This document shows positions 1 to 10,598 of a stretch of DNA of 64,000 nucleotides, piece by piece. The stretch spans positions 62,001 to 126,000 of the forward strand of contig NZ_JAPKNI010000006.1 in NCBI RefSeq assembly GCF_026343955.1, in the 5' to 3' direction. The DNA is from Kaistia defluvii (lineage in GTDB: Bacteria > Pseudomonadota > Alphaproteobacteria > Rhizobiales > Kaistiaceae). Numbering within the stretch: the first letter of the stretch is position 1; each line of letters starts with the position of its first letter. The notes under the pieces were generated by a model. It was not told the origin of the DNA and did not search any database. It saw nothing but the letters and a program-made list of their open reading frames with translations. The position numbers were made by a program, and so were the translations under genes.

Positions 1-294
1 GCGCAGTCGCAACTGGGCGACGTCGTCTATGTCGAGCTGCCGGCAGTCGGCAAGACCTTCGCCAAGGGCGATGACGCGGCCGTGGTCGAATCCGTCAAGG
101 CGGCGAGCGACGTCTACGCCCCTGTCTCCGGGGTCGTGGTTGCCGTCAACGACGCCCTGGAGAAGTCGCCCGCCATGATCAACGACGCCGCCGAGGGCAA
201 CGGCTGGTTCCTGAAGCTGACGCTGACCGAGCCCGGCGAACTGGACGGCCTGATGGACGAGGCCGCCTACCGGGCATTCGTCGAGACCCTGTAG
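1..294 (+). CDS. gcvH: Glycine cleavage system H protein (5' truncated)
   Basis: This is the lipoyl-carrying H protein, which shuttles the aminomethyl group between the P and T proteins of the glycine cleavage system. The window opens inside the gene, and about 97 C-terminal residues are present in frame 1. The lipoylation motif ESVKAASD, with its acceptor lysine, is intact. The chain then continues to the usual C-terminal region and stops with TAG. It lies 80 bp upstream of gcvPA on the same strand, which is the expected operon order; gcvT would be expected just before it, outside the window. The assignment is firm and only the N-terminus is missing. Confidence 0.95.
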   Translation, partial: AQSQLGDVVYVELPAVGKTFAKGDDAAVVESVKAASDVYAPVSGVVVAVNDALEKSPAMINDAAEGNGWFLKLTLTEPGELDGLMDEAAYRAFVETL

Positions 295-316
295 CGGAAC
301 GACCGCCCCGAAACCC

Positions 317-363
317 TCCCCGACGGCGCGCCGTCGACCTCTCCGGAGCGGAGAGGTGAAGGA
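317..363 (+). repeat. Palindromic intergenic repeat, copy 1 (inside the gcv operon)
   Basis: The core is gccgtcgacctctcc (330-344), a 6-base loop, then gagaggtgaag (351-361). The ctctcc/ggagag arms form a hairpin, and acggcgcgccgt just upstream is also self-complementary. The same two arms with a different loop occur in inverse orientation at 63161-63192. It resembles the dispersed mosaic palindromes common between genes in Rhizobiales. Its place between gcvH and gcvPA could affect mRNA stability, which is inference. Confidence 0.7.
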
Positions 364-374
364 AAGACCAGGCA

Positions 375-1718
375 ATGCGCTATCTTCCCCATTCCGATGC
401 CGACCGGCAGGCGATGCTGGCGGCGATCGGCGTCGGCTCGATCGACGATCTGTTCGCCGATATTCCAAAGGATCTTCGCGTCCACGGGTTGGACCTGCCC
501 AAGGCTGCCGGAGAAATGTCCGTCGAGCGCACGCTCGGCCGCCTTTCTGCCCGCAACGTCGCGGCGTCCTCGGTGCCGTTCTTCGTCGGCGCCGGCGCCT
601 ACAAGCACCATGTGCCCGCGACCGTCGACCACCTGATCCAGCGTTCGGAGTTCCTGACCTCCTACACGCCGTATCAGCCGGAGATCACCCAGGGCACGCT
701 GCAGGTCCTGTTCGAATTCCAGACCCAGATCGCGCATCTGACCGGCATGGAGGTGGCGAACGCCTCGATGTATGACGGCTCGACCGCCACCGTCGAGGCG
801 GTGCTGATGGCCCATCGCCTGACCAAGCGGAAGAAGGCCGTGCTCTCCGGCGGCCTCCACCCGCACTACCGCGCCGTCGTCGAATCGCTGTCGCCCATGG
901 CGGGGGACACCGTCCTGTCGCTGCCGGCCGATCCGAACGCGACCGAGGACATCCTTGCCTCGATCGATGCCGACACCTCCTGCGTCGTCGTCCAGTCGCC
1001 CTCCGTCTATGGCCATCTGATCGATCTCGCACCGATCGCGGCGAAGGCGCATGAGGTCGGCGCGCTGCTGATCGCCGTGTTCACCGAGGTCGTTTCGCTC
1101 GGCCTGATCGAGCCGCCCGGCGCGCAGGGCGCCGACATCGTCGTTGGCGAGGGCCAGTCGATCGGCAACGCGCTCTCCTTCGGCGGACCCTATGTCGGCC
1201 TGTTCGCGACGCGGCTGAAATTCGTCCGTCAGATGCCGGGGCGGCTCTGCGGCGAGACGGTTGACGCGGAAGGGCGGCGCGGCTTCGTGCTGACGCTCTC
1301 CACCCGCGAGCAGCACATTCGCCGTGACAAGGCGACCTCCAATATCTGTACGAATTCAGGGCTTTGCGCCCTGGCGTTCACGATTCATATGACGCTGCTC
1401 GGGCAAACCGGCTTGGCGCGGCTGGCGCGGGTCAATCACGCCAATGCGGTGAAGCTCGCTGAATCGCTTTCAAAGGTTCCGGGCGTAACTCTCTTGAATG
1501 ACTCGTTCTTCAATGAGTTCACCATCCGCCTGCCGGGCAACGCCGCCGATATCGTAGAGAAGCTGGTGGCCAAGGGCGTGCTCGCCGGCGTGCCGGTCTC
1601 CAGGCTCGAGCCTGGCAAGGCCGAGCTCGCCGATCTGCTGATCGTCGCCTCGACCGAAGTGAACACGGATGATGACCGCGCCGCCTTCGTGGCCGCGCTT
1701 TCGGAGGTGCTCGCATGA
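375..1718 (+). CDS. gcvPA: Glycine dehydrogenase (aminomethyl-transferring), subunit 1
   Basis: This is the N-terminal half of the P protein, the PLP enzyme that decarboxylates glycine and passes the aminomethyl group to lipoyl-GcvH. At 447 residues it has the length of the separate GcvPA subunit known from split P proteins, rather than the roughly 950-residue fused form. It opens with [19 protein letters not shown] and carries family blocks such as [16 protein letters not shown] and [14 protein letters not shown]. The PLP lysine is on the partner subunit. It overlaps gcvPB by four bases (ATGA), which indicates translational coupling of a heterodimer. Confidence 0.96.
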   Translation: MRYLPHSDADRQAMLAAIGVGSIDDLFADIPKDLRVHGLDLPKAAGEMSVERTLGRLSARNVAASSVPFFVGAGAYKHHVPATVDHLIQRSEFLTSYTPYQPEITQGTLQVLFEFQTQIAHLTGMEVANASMYDGSTATVEAVLMAHRLTKRKKAVLSGGLHPHYRAVVESLSPMAGDTVLSLPADPNATEDILASIDADTSCVVVQSPSVYGHLIDLAPIAAKAHEVGALLIAVFTEVVSLGLIEPPGAQGADIVVGEGQSIGNALSFGGPYVGLFATRLKFVRQMPGRLCGETVDAEGRRGFVLTLSTREQHIRRDKATSNICTNSGLCALAFTIHMTLLGQTGLARLARVNHANAVKLAESLSKVPGVTLLNDSFFNEFTIRLPGNAADIVEKLVAKGVLAGVPVSRLEPGKAELADLLIVASTEVNTDDDRAAFVAALSEVLA

Positions 1719-3295
1719 GCATGAACAGCCAGGGTCGACCCACCGTCGCCGCCACCGCCGCGACCTCCGACCTGCCTGATACCTTCACCGGCAACCGCGC
1801 GCTCCAGATCGAGGAGGCACTGCTGTTCGAGGTCGGACGGCATGACGTCACCGGTGTCGATCTCGACGAACCCGCCGATTTCACGCCGCGCCTCGGCAGG
1901 CTCGCCCGCCAGCAGCCGATCGATCTTCCCGGCCTCTCCGAGCCGGAAACGATGCGCCACTATGTGCGCCTCAGCCAGAAGAACTATTCGATCGACAGCG
2001 GCCTCTATCCGCTCGGCTCCTGCACGATGAAGCACAATCCGCGCCTCAACGAGAAGATGGCGCGGCTGCCCGGCATCGGCGACGTGCATCCGCTGCAGCC
2101 GCTCTCGACAGTCGGCGGCGCGGTCGAACTGATGGCCGAGCTCGGCCGCTGGCTGCTCGAGATGACCGGCATGACCTCGGTCGCCCTGTCGCCCAAGGCC
2201 GGCGCGCATGGCGAGCTTTGCGGCATGATGGCGATCAAGGCCGCCATCGCCGCCAAGGGCGAGACGCGCAACATCGTGCTGGTGCCGGAATCGGCGCATG
2301 GCACCAATCCGGCCACCGCCGCCCTGATCGGCTTCAAGGTCGTCACGGTTCCGGCCCGGCCGGACGGCACCGTCGCCCCGGAAGCGGTCAAGGCGCTGCT
2401 TTCGCCCGACGTCGCCGCGATCATGCTGACCAATCCGAACACCTGCGGCCTGTTCGAGCGCGACGTCGTAGAGATCGCCGCCGCGATCCATGCGGCGGGC
2501 GCGTATTTCTATTGCGACGGCGCCAATTTCAACGCCATCGTCGGCAAGGCCAAGGTCGGCGATCTCGGCGTCGACGCCATGCACATCAACCTGCACAAGA
2601 CCTTCTCCACGCCGCATGGCGGCGGCGGGCCCGGGGCAGGGCCGGTGGTGCTGTCCGAGCGGCTTGCGGCCTTCGCACCGCTGCCCTTCGTCCGCGCGGG
2701 CGCTGATGGTCCGGTTCTGGTCGAGAGCGAGGAAGCACTGCTGCCGGGGGAGACACCCTTCGGCCGCATGACGGCGTTCCATGGCCAGATGGGCATGTTC
2801 GTCCGCGCGCTTTCCTACATGCTGTCGCATGGCTCGGACGGGGTGCAGCAGGCGTCGGAGGATGCCGTGCTGAACGCCAACTATGTCCGCGCCGGTCTTC
2901 GCGACCTGATGAGCCAGCCTTCGGGGGACCGCACCTGCATGCATGAGGTGCTGTTCGACGACACCTTCCTGGAAGGCACCGGCGTCTCGACGCTTGATTT
3001 CGCCAAGGCGATGATCGACGAAGGCTATCACCCGATGACGATGTATTTCCCCCTCGTCGTCCATGGCGCGATGCTGATCGAGCCGACGGAGTCGGAATCG
3101 AAGGCTTCGCTGGACCTGTTCATCGCGACCTTGCGGGATCTGGTGATGAAGGCGAAGGCAGGTGAACGGGAGCGCTTCCAGCAGGCGCCCCGCCATGCGC
3201 CGCGCCGCCGCCTGGACGAGACGCGCGCCGCGCGCTCGCCGAAGCTCAAATGGGAAAAGCCGGAGCCGTGGACCGAAGTGGCCGCGGCGGAGTAG
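1715..3295 (+). CDS. gcvPB: Glycine dehydrogenase (aminomethyl-transferring), subunit 2
   Basis: This is the C-terminal, PLP-binding half of the glycine cleavage P protein, 526 residues. The PLP Schiff-base lysine is about residue 295 in [16 protein letters not shown], followed by the glycine-rich loop of the family. It is translationally coupled to gcvPA through an ATGA overlap and followed by a hairpin terminator, so gcvH-gcvPA-gcvPB ends here. The C-terminal 40 residues are Arg/Ala-rich and look like a lineage-specific tail. Together with GcvH and GcvT, and the shared lipoamide dehydrogenase, it would oxidise glycine to CO2, ammonia and methylene-THF in the cytoplasm. Confidence 0.96.
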   Translation: MSMNSQGRPTVAATAATSDLPDTFTGNRALQIEEALLFEVGRHDVTGVDLDEPADFTPRLGRLARQQPIDLPGLSEPETMRHYVRLSQKNYSIDSGLYPLGSCTMKHNPRLNEKMARLPGIGDVHPLQPLSTVGGAVELMAELGRWLLEMTGMTSVALSPKAGAHGELCGMMAIKAAIAAKGETRNIVLVPESAHGTNPATAALIGFKVVTVPARPDGTVAPEAVKALLSPDVAAIMLTNPNTCGLFERDVVEIAAAIHAAGAYFYCDGANFNAIVGKAKVGDLGVDAMHINLHKTFSTPHGGGGPGAGPVVLSERLAAFAPLPFVRAGADGPVLVESEEALLPGETPFGRMTAFHGQMGMFVRALSYMLSHGSDGVQQASEDAVLNANYVRAGLRDLMSQPSGDRTCMHEVLFDDTFLEGTGVSTLDFAKAMIDEGYHPMTMYFPLVVHGAMLIEPTESESKASLDLFIATLRDLVMKAKAGERERFQQAPRHAPRRRLDETRAARSPKLKWEKPEPWTEVAAAE

Positions 3296-3311
3296 GTCGT
3301 CCCTTCCTGGA

Positions 3312-3340
3312 CCGCGTCGGAGCCGACGCGGTTTCGATAT
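3312..3340 (+). terminator. Rho-independent-type terminator after gcvPB
   Basis: An 8-bp perfect stem, ccgcgtcg / cgacgcgg with loop gagc, is followed by a short T-containing stretch (tttcgatat). It sits 16 bp past the gcvPB stop, where the operon should end. Confidence 0.7.
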
Positions 3341-3501
3341 GGCTTTCCGGCACGATGGCCGGGAAGCCGCCGGTTGCCGTGGCAGGGACGCTCCACGTTT
3401 CAGCGTTGGCTGCCATTGCAAGCCCGGAGCGCGGATCCTAGGCTCGCGCCTTGGAAACCGGATCCGGACGTGCGACTTGCGGCGTCGGCGAGAGGTGGCT
3501 T

Positions 3502-4443
3502 TTGGCTCTAACGGCCCTGTTCCTCGGCAGCCCGGCTCCAGCTCCGGTGTCCGTCGTCGCGCGCTGGTTGGCGAGCGGCCATCGAATTGCCGCCTTCTGG
3601 ACGGCGGCTGGCCATGACGATCACTGGCGCTACGACCGCCGCTTGGGGCGCGTGGCGCCGCAATGGTCGATGGGGAGGCGGCTGGAGGCGGCCGGCGTGC
3701 CGCGCGTCGAGGTTCCCCGTCTGGCGCGTTGGCCGGATGCGGAGCACCTGGCGCGCCAGACCGGCGCGGACGTACTCATCTCGGCCTATTTTCATCACGT
3801 CGTCCCGCCCGGGATGCTCGCGCTCTTTGAAGGGCGCGGTTTCAATTTCCATTCTTCCCTGCTGCCCCGCTATCGCGGGCCGACGCCTTTGCAGGGGATG
3901 ATCCGCGATGATGCGATGGACGCCGCCGGCATGACGCTCCACCTGCTGGATGCCTCGATCGATACGGGAGCGATCATCGCTCAGATGGCTGTCACCTATC
4001 CGCAGCGTCGATATGCGGTGGCGCTCGCCCATGCGGCGGGAGAACTGACCGATGCAATTCCCGCATTCCTGGATGGGCGCATCGCCGCGCGGCCGCAGGA
4101 CGAGAGTCGCGCCTCCTATGAGCGGGTCACGCCGGCGAGTGAGTTCTTCCTCTCCGCCGATCTGTCGGCAACCGAGATCGCGCGGCGGTGCCGTACGATG
4201 CCTTTTATCCGCGCCCCCGCGATCCGGCCTCTGCCGGGGCGCGAAGCCATCGGCTTCGTTCGCATTCTGGGGCCCGTCACAGGTGCCGCGCCTCGGGCGC
4301 GCTGGTTCTACGCCGATTTCGATGCCGCCGATCGGCGCGTGCGGGTCCGGCTGCGCTGGAATGGCTGGCGCAGGCTCAATCGATGGCGGCATTTCTGGAT
4401 GCTGCGGCAGGCGCCGGTCCTGCCGCCGCCGGCGGTCCCCTGA
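3502..4443 (+). CDS. Formyltransferase-family protein (Fmt/GART fold), orphan
   Basis: A 313-residue protein with the formyl-THF-dependent formyltransferase core. The Asn-x-His pair is about N115/H117 in FNFHSSLLPRYRGPTP, and the third catalytic residue, an Asp, is about D154 in LLDASIDTGAII. Both match methionyl-tRNA and sugar formyltransferases. I chose the TTG at 3502 because AGAGG lies six bases upstream; a TTG at 3451 in the same frame would add 17 residues. The N-terminus lacks the standard Fmt opening, and the C-terminal 100 residues, rich in Arg and Trp, do not look like the Fmt tRNA-binding domain. There is no sugar-nucleotide or def gene nearby. The substrate is unknown; an N-formyltransferase acting on a sugar or amine is one possibility. 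Confidence 0.7.
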   Translation: MALTALFLGSPAPAPVSVVARWLASGHRIAAFWTAAGHDDHWRYDRRLGRVAPQWSMGRRLEAAGVPRVEVPRLARWPDAEHLARQTGADVLISAYFHHVVPPGMLALFEGRGFNFHSSLLPRYRGPTPLQGMIRDDAMDAAGMTLHLLDASIDTGAIIAQMAVTYPQRRYAVALAHAAGELTDAIPAFLDGRIAARPQDESRASYERVTPASEFFLSADLSATEIARRCRTMPFIRAPAIRPLPGREAIGFVRILGPVTGAAPRARWFYADFDAADRRVRVRLRWNGWRRLNRWRHFWMLRQAPVLPPPAVP

Positions 4444-4464
4444 GGCCGGCGCCCGGCCTCGATG

Positions 4465-6381
4465 CTATTCCACGGTCACTTCCGTCCGCTCGCCGGGCTT
4501 CACGATGGCAGACCCCGTCACCTCGGTGTTGGAGTTGGCCTTGCGGACGCGCACGACATAGCTGCCGGCGGGAACGGTGATCTGCCAGCTTTCGCCATAG
4601 CTGGTGGCCAGTTCCGCATGCTTGCCATAGATGTCCTTCTTCTCCGACAGCAAGTCCAGGCGGTCGCCCCCAGGCGCCGTCACGGCCAGCAGCCCGGCAT
4701 TGAGGATGACGGGAACTTCGACCGGCTCTCCCGCCCTGGCTTCGAAGCGCGATTCCCCGCTGGCGATGTCGGACTGGGCCTTGAGCAGATAGGAGCCGGG
4801 CGGAAGGTCGAACGCGGTGCCGTCGTCATAGCTGGTGGCGATCACCTTCCGGGAACCGTCGGCGCCGGCTTCGGCCGCGAGTACGTCGAAGCGGGCGCCC
4901 TTCACCGTTGGCCCGCCCTCGGCGAACAGGCTGCGTGCCACGACCTTGCCGGTCGCGACGACGACCGTCTGTTCCAGGGTCTGCCCGGCCTCGATGACGA
5001 TGGCGAGTTCCGCAATCGCCTCGCCCAGCGTCGCCTTCACCGCATAGGGGCCGGCCGGCAGGTCGAAATCAACCGCGCCGCCATAGGCGGTCGCCGTTTC
5101 GCCGGCCGCGTCGGTGACGTCCCAGCGGATGCTGTCGTCGAGGTCCGGGGCCGTGACGCTGCGCTTGCCGCGGAGCGTCAGCCTGCCGGCGCCGAGAACC
5201 ACGTCGACGGTCGTCGTCACGCCCGCCCGGACGTCGACGGGCAGCGTCGCCTTGGCAGCGCCCAGCGAAGCCGTGATGTCGGCGGCGCCCGCGGCGATCA
5301 CGGTGGTGCTGCCCGTGCCATAGGTGGTCACGATTTCCTGGCTCGAGCCGGTGACGTCCCAGCGCAGATTGTCGTCGGTGATCGGCTCGCTCGCCGTCTT
5401 CATGCCGCGCGCGACCACCACGCCCGCATCGAGCGTGATGTCGACTAGCGCCGGCTTGCCGGCGGTTACGTCGATATCGGCCTCGGCCTTGGCGAGGTCG
5501 CGGCTGGCGACGACGCGATAGCGGCCAGGGGGCAGATCGAACGCGGCGTAGCCGAGGAAGGATTCACCCGCATAGCCGGTGGTGAGGATGTCTTGTTCGA
5601 AGCCGCCCTCGGGTCGGGCCTTGTGGATATCGAAGCGGATGGAGCCGGGGCGCTGAAAGATCTCGCTCGTCGACGAGAGGCGCGCGACGGCGCGCAGCCG
5701 GTCTTCGACCTGGGCGATCGGGGCGGGAGGCTCTTCCGCGGGAGCCGCCGCAGCGACCGTCTCGGAAAGCGCCTCGGCCAGCCGGCCAGCATTGCTGGCG
5801 TCGAAGTAGCGGCCGCCGGTGTTCTCGGCCAGGCAGGCGACCTGCCTGCCCTCGGCCTTGCTCAGGCCGAATCCGACGACATGCACCTTGAGGTCGATGC
5901 CGGCCTCGGCGAGCGCCGCGCCAACGGCGCAGGGATCGGCGTCGCAGGTCTCGATACCATCGGTGATCAGGATGACGGTTGCCTTGTCCTCGGTGTAGTG
6001 GAGCGCTTCCGCTGCTTGCCGTACCGCGGCGGAGAGCGGCGTCTTGCCCTTGGGCACCAGGGCGTTGGCGGCCGCCACGATCTCCGGGCCCGTGCTGGCG
6101 GAGGGGCCGGCCGGCACGACCAGCTCGATGTCGGAGCAACTGCCCTTTTCGCGATGACCATAGGCGATCAGGCCGAGATCGAGCGAGGCGGGAACGGTGC
6201 CCATGGCCTGCTCGAGCGTGCGGCGGGCGATCGCCATCTTCGCCTCGCCGTCGATCTGTCCCCACATGGAGCCGGAGGCATCGAGAACGATGATGGCGCG
6301 CTCGGCCGAGAGTGCTGGTGTCGCGAGCGTGGCGAGCGCCAGCGCGCCGAGCAATGCCACATGCCTGAGGATTCGTTTCAT
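4465..6381 (-). CDS. Secreted VWA-domain protein with C-terminal beta-domain repeats
   Basis: A 638-residue exported protein. The signal peptide (MKRILRHVALLGALALATLA...ALSA) is followed at once by a von Willebrand A domain with a complete metal site: DASGS (D34, S36, S38), Thr about 114 in KGKTPL and Asp about 141 in LITDGIETC. Four cysteines (C82, C146, C151, C183) are shared with the paralogue at 7764-9203. The remaining 400 residues hold several beta-sandwich-like units with recurring F-D-L-P-P/A-G-x-Y motifs, resembling CarboxypepD_reg or Ig-like folds. The start is set by GGGAGG before the ATG. It probably acts in the periplasm or at the surface in metal-dependent binding; the ligand is unknown. 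Confidence 0.8.
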   Translation of the reverse strand: MKRILRHVALLGALALATLATPALSAERAIIVLDASGSMWGQIDGEAKMAIARRTLEQAMGTVPASLDLGLIAYGHREKGSCSDIELVVPAGPSASTGPEIVAAANALVPKGKTPLSAAVRQAAEALHYTEDKATVILITDGIETCDADPCAVGAALAEAGIDLKVHVVGFGLSKAEGRQVACLAENTGGRYFDASNAGRLAEALSETVAAAAPAEEPPAPIAQVEDRLRAVARLSSTSEIFQRPGSIRFDIHKARPEGGFEQDILTTGYAGESFLGYAAFDLPPGRYRVVASRDLAKAEADIDVTAGKPALVDITLDAGVVVARGMKTASEPITDDNLRWDVTGSSQEIVTTYGTGSTTVIAAGAADITASLGAAKATLPVDVRAGVTTTVDVVLGAGRLTLRGKRSVTAPDLDDSIRWDVTDAAGETATAYGGAVDFDLPAGPYAVKATLGEAIAELAIVIEAGQTLEQTVVVATGKVVARSLFAEGGPTVKGARFDVLAAEAGADGSRKVIATSYDDGTAFDLPPGSYLLKAQSDIASGESRFEARAGEPVEVPVILNAGLLAVTAPGGDRLDLLSEKKDIYGKHAELATSYGESWQITVPAGSYVVRVRKANSNTEVTGSAIVKPGERTEVTVE

Positions 6382-6446
6382 GGCCGCCTCCCATCCGCAA
6401 AGGCGCAGCTTGGGTGGGAGGAGGCCGCTGCGGCAAGTGACGTCGG

Positions 6447-6872
6447 TCACACGTCCTGGAGGCGGGCGCCCGGAAAACCGCTGCCGGCGATACCGTCGCA
6501 GAGCGCTGACCATTCGCAGCCGCCGCAGGCGCTGCGCGAGGTTCCGGCTGCGAAGGCCGTGCGGAACCGCGTCAGCAGGCTTGCGTCGAGCGTGAAGCAG
6601 AAGCCGGGTTCGACCGTCGCCTCAAGCAGGCCCGATACGGCAGCAGCCGCCTCCGCGTCGCGCACCCGCACGCTGTCCTTGTGGCAATGCGGGTCATTCG
6701 TCGAAAGCAGCGGCGCACAGACATCGTCGGGGCCGGCGACAATCTCGATGTCTTCGCCGCGCGTCAGGCGCGCGGCGATCTCGTCGTAGTTGGTGCAGAA
6801 ATCCGGCGTGTAGCCCTTGCCGACATAGGTCAGCATGCAGAGCAGGTGGTGGGCGCGCAGCCGGATCGTCAC
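6447..6872 (-). CDS. DUF1284 family protein, cysteine-rich (possible Fe-S protein)
   Basis: A 141-residue cytoplasmic protein beginning MTIRLRAHHLLCMLTYVGKG, the characteristic DUF1284 opening. It has eight cysteines (about C12, C26, C52, C63, C92, C116, C119, C125), including a CGGC pair, consistent with an iron-sulfur cluster or zinc site as proposed for the family. No reaction is known. It lies 65 bp upstream of the large VWA gene and 15 bp downstream of a HAD phosphatase gene, all leftward, so co-transcription is likely. Whether it works with the VWA proteins cannot be told from sequence. Confidence 0.8.
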   Translation of the reverse strand: MTIRLRAHHLLCMLTYVGKGYTPDFCTNYDEIAARLTRGEDIEIVAGPDDVCAPLLSTNDPHCHKDSVRVRDAEAAAAVSGLLEATVEPGFCFTLDASLLTRFRTAFAAGTSRSACGGCEWSALCDGIAGSGFPGARLQDV

Positions 6873-6887
6873 CTGGACCTCCGTCGA

Positions 6888-7568
6888 TCAGACGTCCTCG
6901 GGGTGCCAGGCGGCGAGTGCCTCGATCGTGGCCGGCAGGTCACGCATGCGGTTGATGACCGTGATGGCCCCCGCGGCCGTCAGGGCGTCGGCATGGCCGG
7001 GCCAGGAATGGGTGCCGCCGGTGAAGCCGACCACGCGCATGCCGGCCGCGCGGCCCGCATGGATACCATGGGTCGAATCCTCGATGACGATGCAGTCCCT
7101 GGGGTCGACGCCGAATTCGGCCGCGCCATGCAGGTAGACGTCGGGCGACGGCTTCGGCTGCTTGTTGCGGACGGCGACCGCCGAGAAGATGTAGGGGCGG
7201 AAGCGGTCGTAGAGCTCGGTCTTGGTCAGCGAGATCTTCAGCCGTTCGGGCGAGGAGTTGGAGCAGATGCAACGCGGATGATCGAGCGCATCGAGCATTT
7301 CCTGCACGCCCGGGATGATCTGCAGGTCTTTCTTCAGGCGGCGATCGAGTTCCTTGTTGGTCTCGTCGTGGAAGTTCTCGGGCAGCGCGTGGCCGAGATC
7401 GGCCTCGATCAGCTTGGAGATGCGGTCCCAGGTCAGGCCGGCGAAGCGGTGCGACATTTCCTCGACCGAGATGTCGTAGCCAATGGCGGCAAGCCGCTCG
7501 CTGTCGACGCGGGAGGAAATGATTTCGGAATCGACGAGCACTCCGTCGCAATCGAAAAGAACAAGCAT
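6888..7568 (-). CDS. HAD-superfamily phosphatase (CbbY/GPH-like)
   Basis: A 226-residue subfamily IA HAD hydrolase with all four motifs: the DCDGVLVDS nucleophile motif near the N-terminus (two aspartates), a Ser in ICSNSS, Lys in KPSPDVYL, and the acidic VIEDSTHGIHAGRAAGM. A helical cap lies between motifs I and II. This layout is typical of small-molecule phosphatases such as 6-phosphogluconate or phosphoglycolate phosphatases and beta-phosphoglucomutase relatives; the substrate cannot be fixed. A GGAAGG ribosome site precedes the ATG. It lies in the leftward block between the two VWA genes. Confidence 0.85.
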   Translation of the reverse strand: MLVLFDCDGVLVDSEIISSRVDSERLAAIGYDISVEEMSHRFAGLTWDRISKLIEADLGHALPENFHDETNKELDRRLKKDLQIIPGVQEMLDALDHPRCICSNSSPERLKISLTKTELYDRFRPYIFSAVAVRNKQPKPSPDVYLHGAAEFGVDPRDCIVIEDSTHGIHAGRAAGMRVVGFTGGTHSWPGHADALTAAGAITVINRMRDLPATIEALAAWHPEDV

Positions 7569-7763
7569 GAAGGACCTTCCGGTCAGTCTGAGCGGGATCT
7601 CGGCAGCGTCACGAACGGTTCGGACGCGGATCGCGCGTTGCAGGATGGGACGGGAAAGAGATCGGTCGGAGGACGTGATCTCTGGCGTGAAAGAAGCGGG
7701 CTCTCTACCAGATCACGGCGAAACTGTCTTGTTCCGATCCATGCGGGTCGAGCCCTATGCCGG

Positions 7764-9203
7764 TTAACGGACCGTGATGGGCGCGCGGGCGAAGATCGCC
7801 GTGCCGTCTCCGGCGATGTAGCGCAGTTCGTAGCTGCCAGGCTCGCTCGGAACGGTGATGACGACCGTCGCCCTGTCGGGGCGGATGCGCGCCAGCGTGA
7901 CATGCTCGCCGGCCGGCATCTCGGAGCGGGCAATGACGACGTCGTCCAAGCGGGCTGCCGGCCCCTTCCAGTCGACCTTGATCTCGCTGCCGGGCTTGGC
8001 GGTCGCCGGGCCGTTCAGCGAAGCGGATGGCGGGTCGACCGTGAAGCCGGCCTTGGCGGCGATCGTCTGGTCGGCGGCCGAGCGATAGCGCACCTCATAG
8101 CGGCCCGGCGCGATCGGCGCCGTGAAGGTGAGCGCGCGGCCGTCCTTGTTGACGTGGATGGCGGCAAGCTTGGTGCTGGCGGCTTCCGGCGCGATCTCGA
8201 TCACATCCGAAGCGGCGGCCGGGCCGGACCAGGCGACGCTGAACGGCGCGCCGGCGCCGACGCGGTCCGGCGCGGTGACCGTGGTCGGACGGACATCGAC
8301 CTCGATCGACTGCGTCGCCAGGACGACGTTGAGCTCGGGATGGTAATAGCGGATCTCGTAGGTTCCGGGTTCGGCCGGCGCGCGCAGCTTGCGGATCTTG
8401 CCATCCTTGGCGACCAGCACGCTGCGGATTTCCGATCCCGCCGGCAACCCGGGCCAGACGATCTGGACGCGGTCGCCCTTGGTCTTGGGGCCGTCATAGG
8501 CGACGTCGAAGACCGCCGACTGCTCCACCTTGGCCGGCGCTTCGATATGGGCGGAGGGCAGGTCGGCGGGCGGCGCCTTGGCCGAGGCGAGAGCCGCCGC
8601 GAGGCCGCCGGCCACGTCCGTGCCGTCCTTGGCGTTGATGAACTTGCCGCCGGTCTTTTCGGCGAGGCAGGCGACGTTCTCGATATCCTTGTCGTCGAGC
8701 CCGAGGCCGATCACCTCGACGGTCAGGTCCTTGGCCCGTTCGGCGAGCGATTCCGCCAGCACGCAGGGGTTGGCGTCGCACGCTTCGACCTTGTCGACGA
8801 AGACGATGACGGTGGCTCGCTCCTTCTTGTAGTTGAGCGCGTTGGCGGCGCGTTCGACGGCGACGGCGAGCGGCGCCTTGCCGCGCGGCTGCAGCTTGGC
8901 GGCGGCTGCGGCGACGGTCTCGTTGTTGTTGCGCTGGGGCCGCGCGACGACTTCGGCGTCGGTGCAACTGGTCTTGCTCTTGGCGCCGAAGGCGAGCACG
9001 CCGATCCGCGCTTCCGTCGGGAAATCGGCGACCGCGGTCTCGACGCTATCGGCGACGAGATCGATTTTCCGGTCTCGTCCGAGCTTTCCGGCCATCGAGG
9101 CGGATGCGTCGAGCACGAGCATCACGTCGTCGGCGAGCACGCTGACGCTGGTCGCGCAGAGAAGAGCCAGCGCAGCCGGCAGGGCAAGAAAACCGCGGAT
9201 CAT
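7764..9203 (-). CDS. Secreted VWA-domain protein, paralogue with a degenerate metal site
   Basis: A 479-residue exported protein: signal peptide MIRGFLALPAALALLCATSV, then a VWA domain with DASAS (D32, S34, S36) and a later Asp about 137. The metal-site Thr of its neighbour (KGKTPL) is Ala here (RGKAPL, about 110), so the MIDAS is incomplete. It keeps the four cysteines seen in the 4465-6381 protein. The C-terminal half carries about three roughly 90-residue Ig-like units ending in motifs such as PGTYEIRYY, PGRYEVRYR and PGSYELRYI. The start at 9203 gives a clean signal peptide; an upstream ATG in the same frame would bury it. It appears to be a tandem duplicate diverged from the neighbour. 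Confidence 0.8.
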   Translation of the reverse strand: MIRGFLALPAALALLCATSVSVLADDVMLVLDASASMAGKLGRDRKIDLVADSVETAVADFPTEARIGVLAFGAKSKTSCTDAEVVARPQRNNNETVAAAAAKLQPRGKAPLAVAVERAANALNYKKERATVIVFVDKVEACDANPCVLAESLAERAKDLTVEVIGLGLDDKDIENVACLAEKTGGKFINAKDGTDVAGGLAAALASAKAPPADLPSAHIEAPAKVEQSAVFDVAYDGPKTKGDRVQIVWPGLPAGSEIRSVLVAKDGKIRKLRAPAEPGTYEIRYYHPELNVVLATQSIEVDVRPTTVTAPDRVGAGAPFSVAWSGPAAASDVIEIAPEAASTKLAAIHVNKDGRALTFTAPIAPGRYEVRYRSAADQTIAAKAGFTVDPPSASLNGPATAKPGSEIKVDWKGPAARLDDVVIARSEMPAGEHVTLARIRPDRATVVITVPSEPGSYELRYIAGDGTAIFARAPITVR

Positions 9204-9323
9204 GATGGCCTCGATGGTGCGGCCCGGCGCCGGGCCCTTTCGACGCCGAACCATAAACCAAGACTTTCGGCGAAACGATGTCGAAGCTGGCCAAAACGTG
9301 CAATTTCGTGCGCTTACAATTGA

Positions 9324-10527
<1,204 letters not shown>

Positions 10528-10530
10528 GCC

Positions 10531-10562
10531 GACGCCGCGAGGCTCCCGGGTCTCGCGGCGTC
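10531..10562. terminator. Hairpin between convergent ccrM and an oxidoreductase gene
   Basis: An 11-bp perfect stem, gacgccgcgag / ctcgcggcgtc, with a 10-base loop starts 3 bp after the ccrM stop. No long T-run follows. It could end transcription from either side. Confidence 0.6.
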
Positions 10563-10598
10563 CTGACAGGCCGCTGGCGCCCTGGATCCGATGCCGGA

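Noticed and set aside
6681-9323. An 880-codon open frame opposite the HAD and VWA genes
   Set aside because: Low-information composition (Gly/Arg/Asp) over well-supported genes; no start signal.
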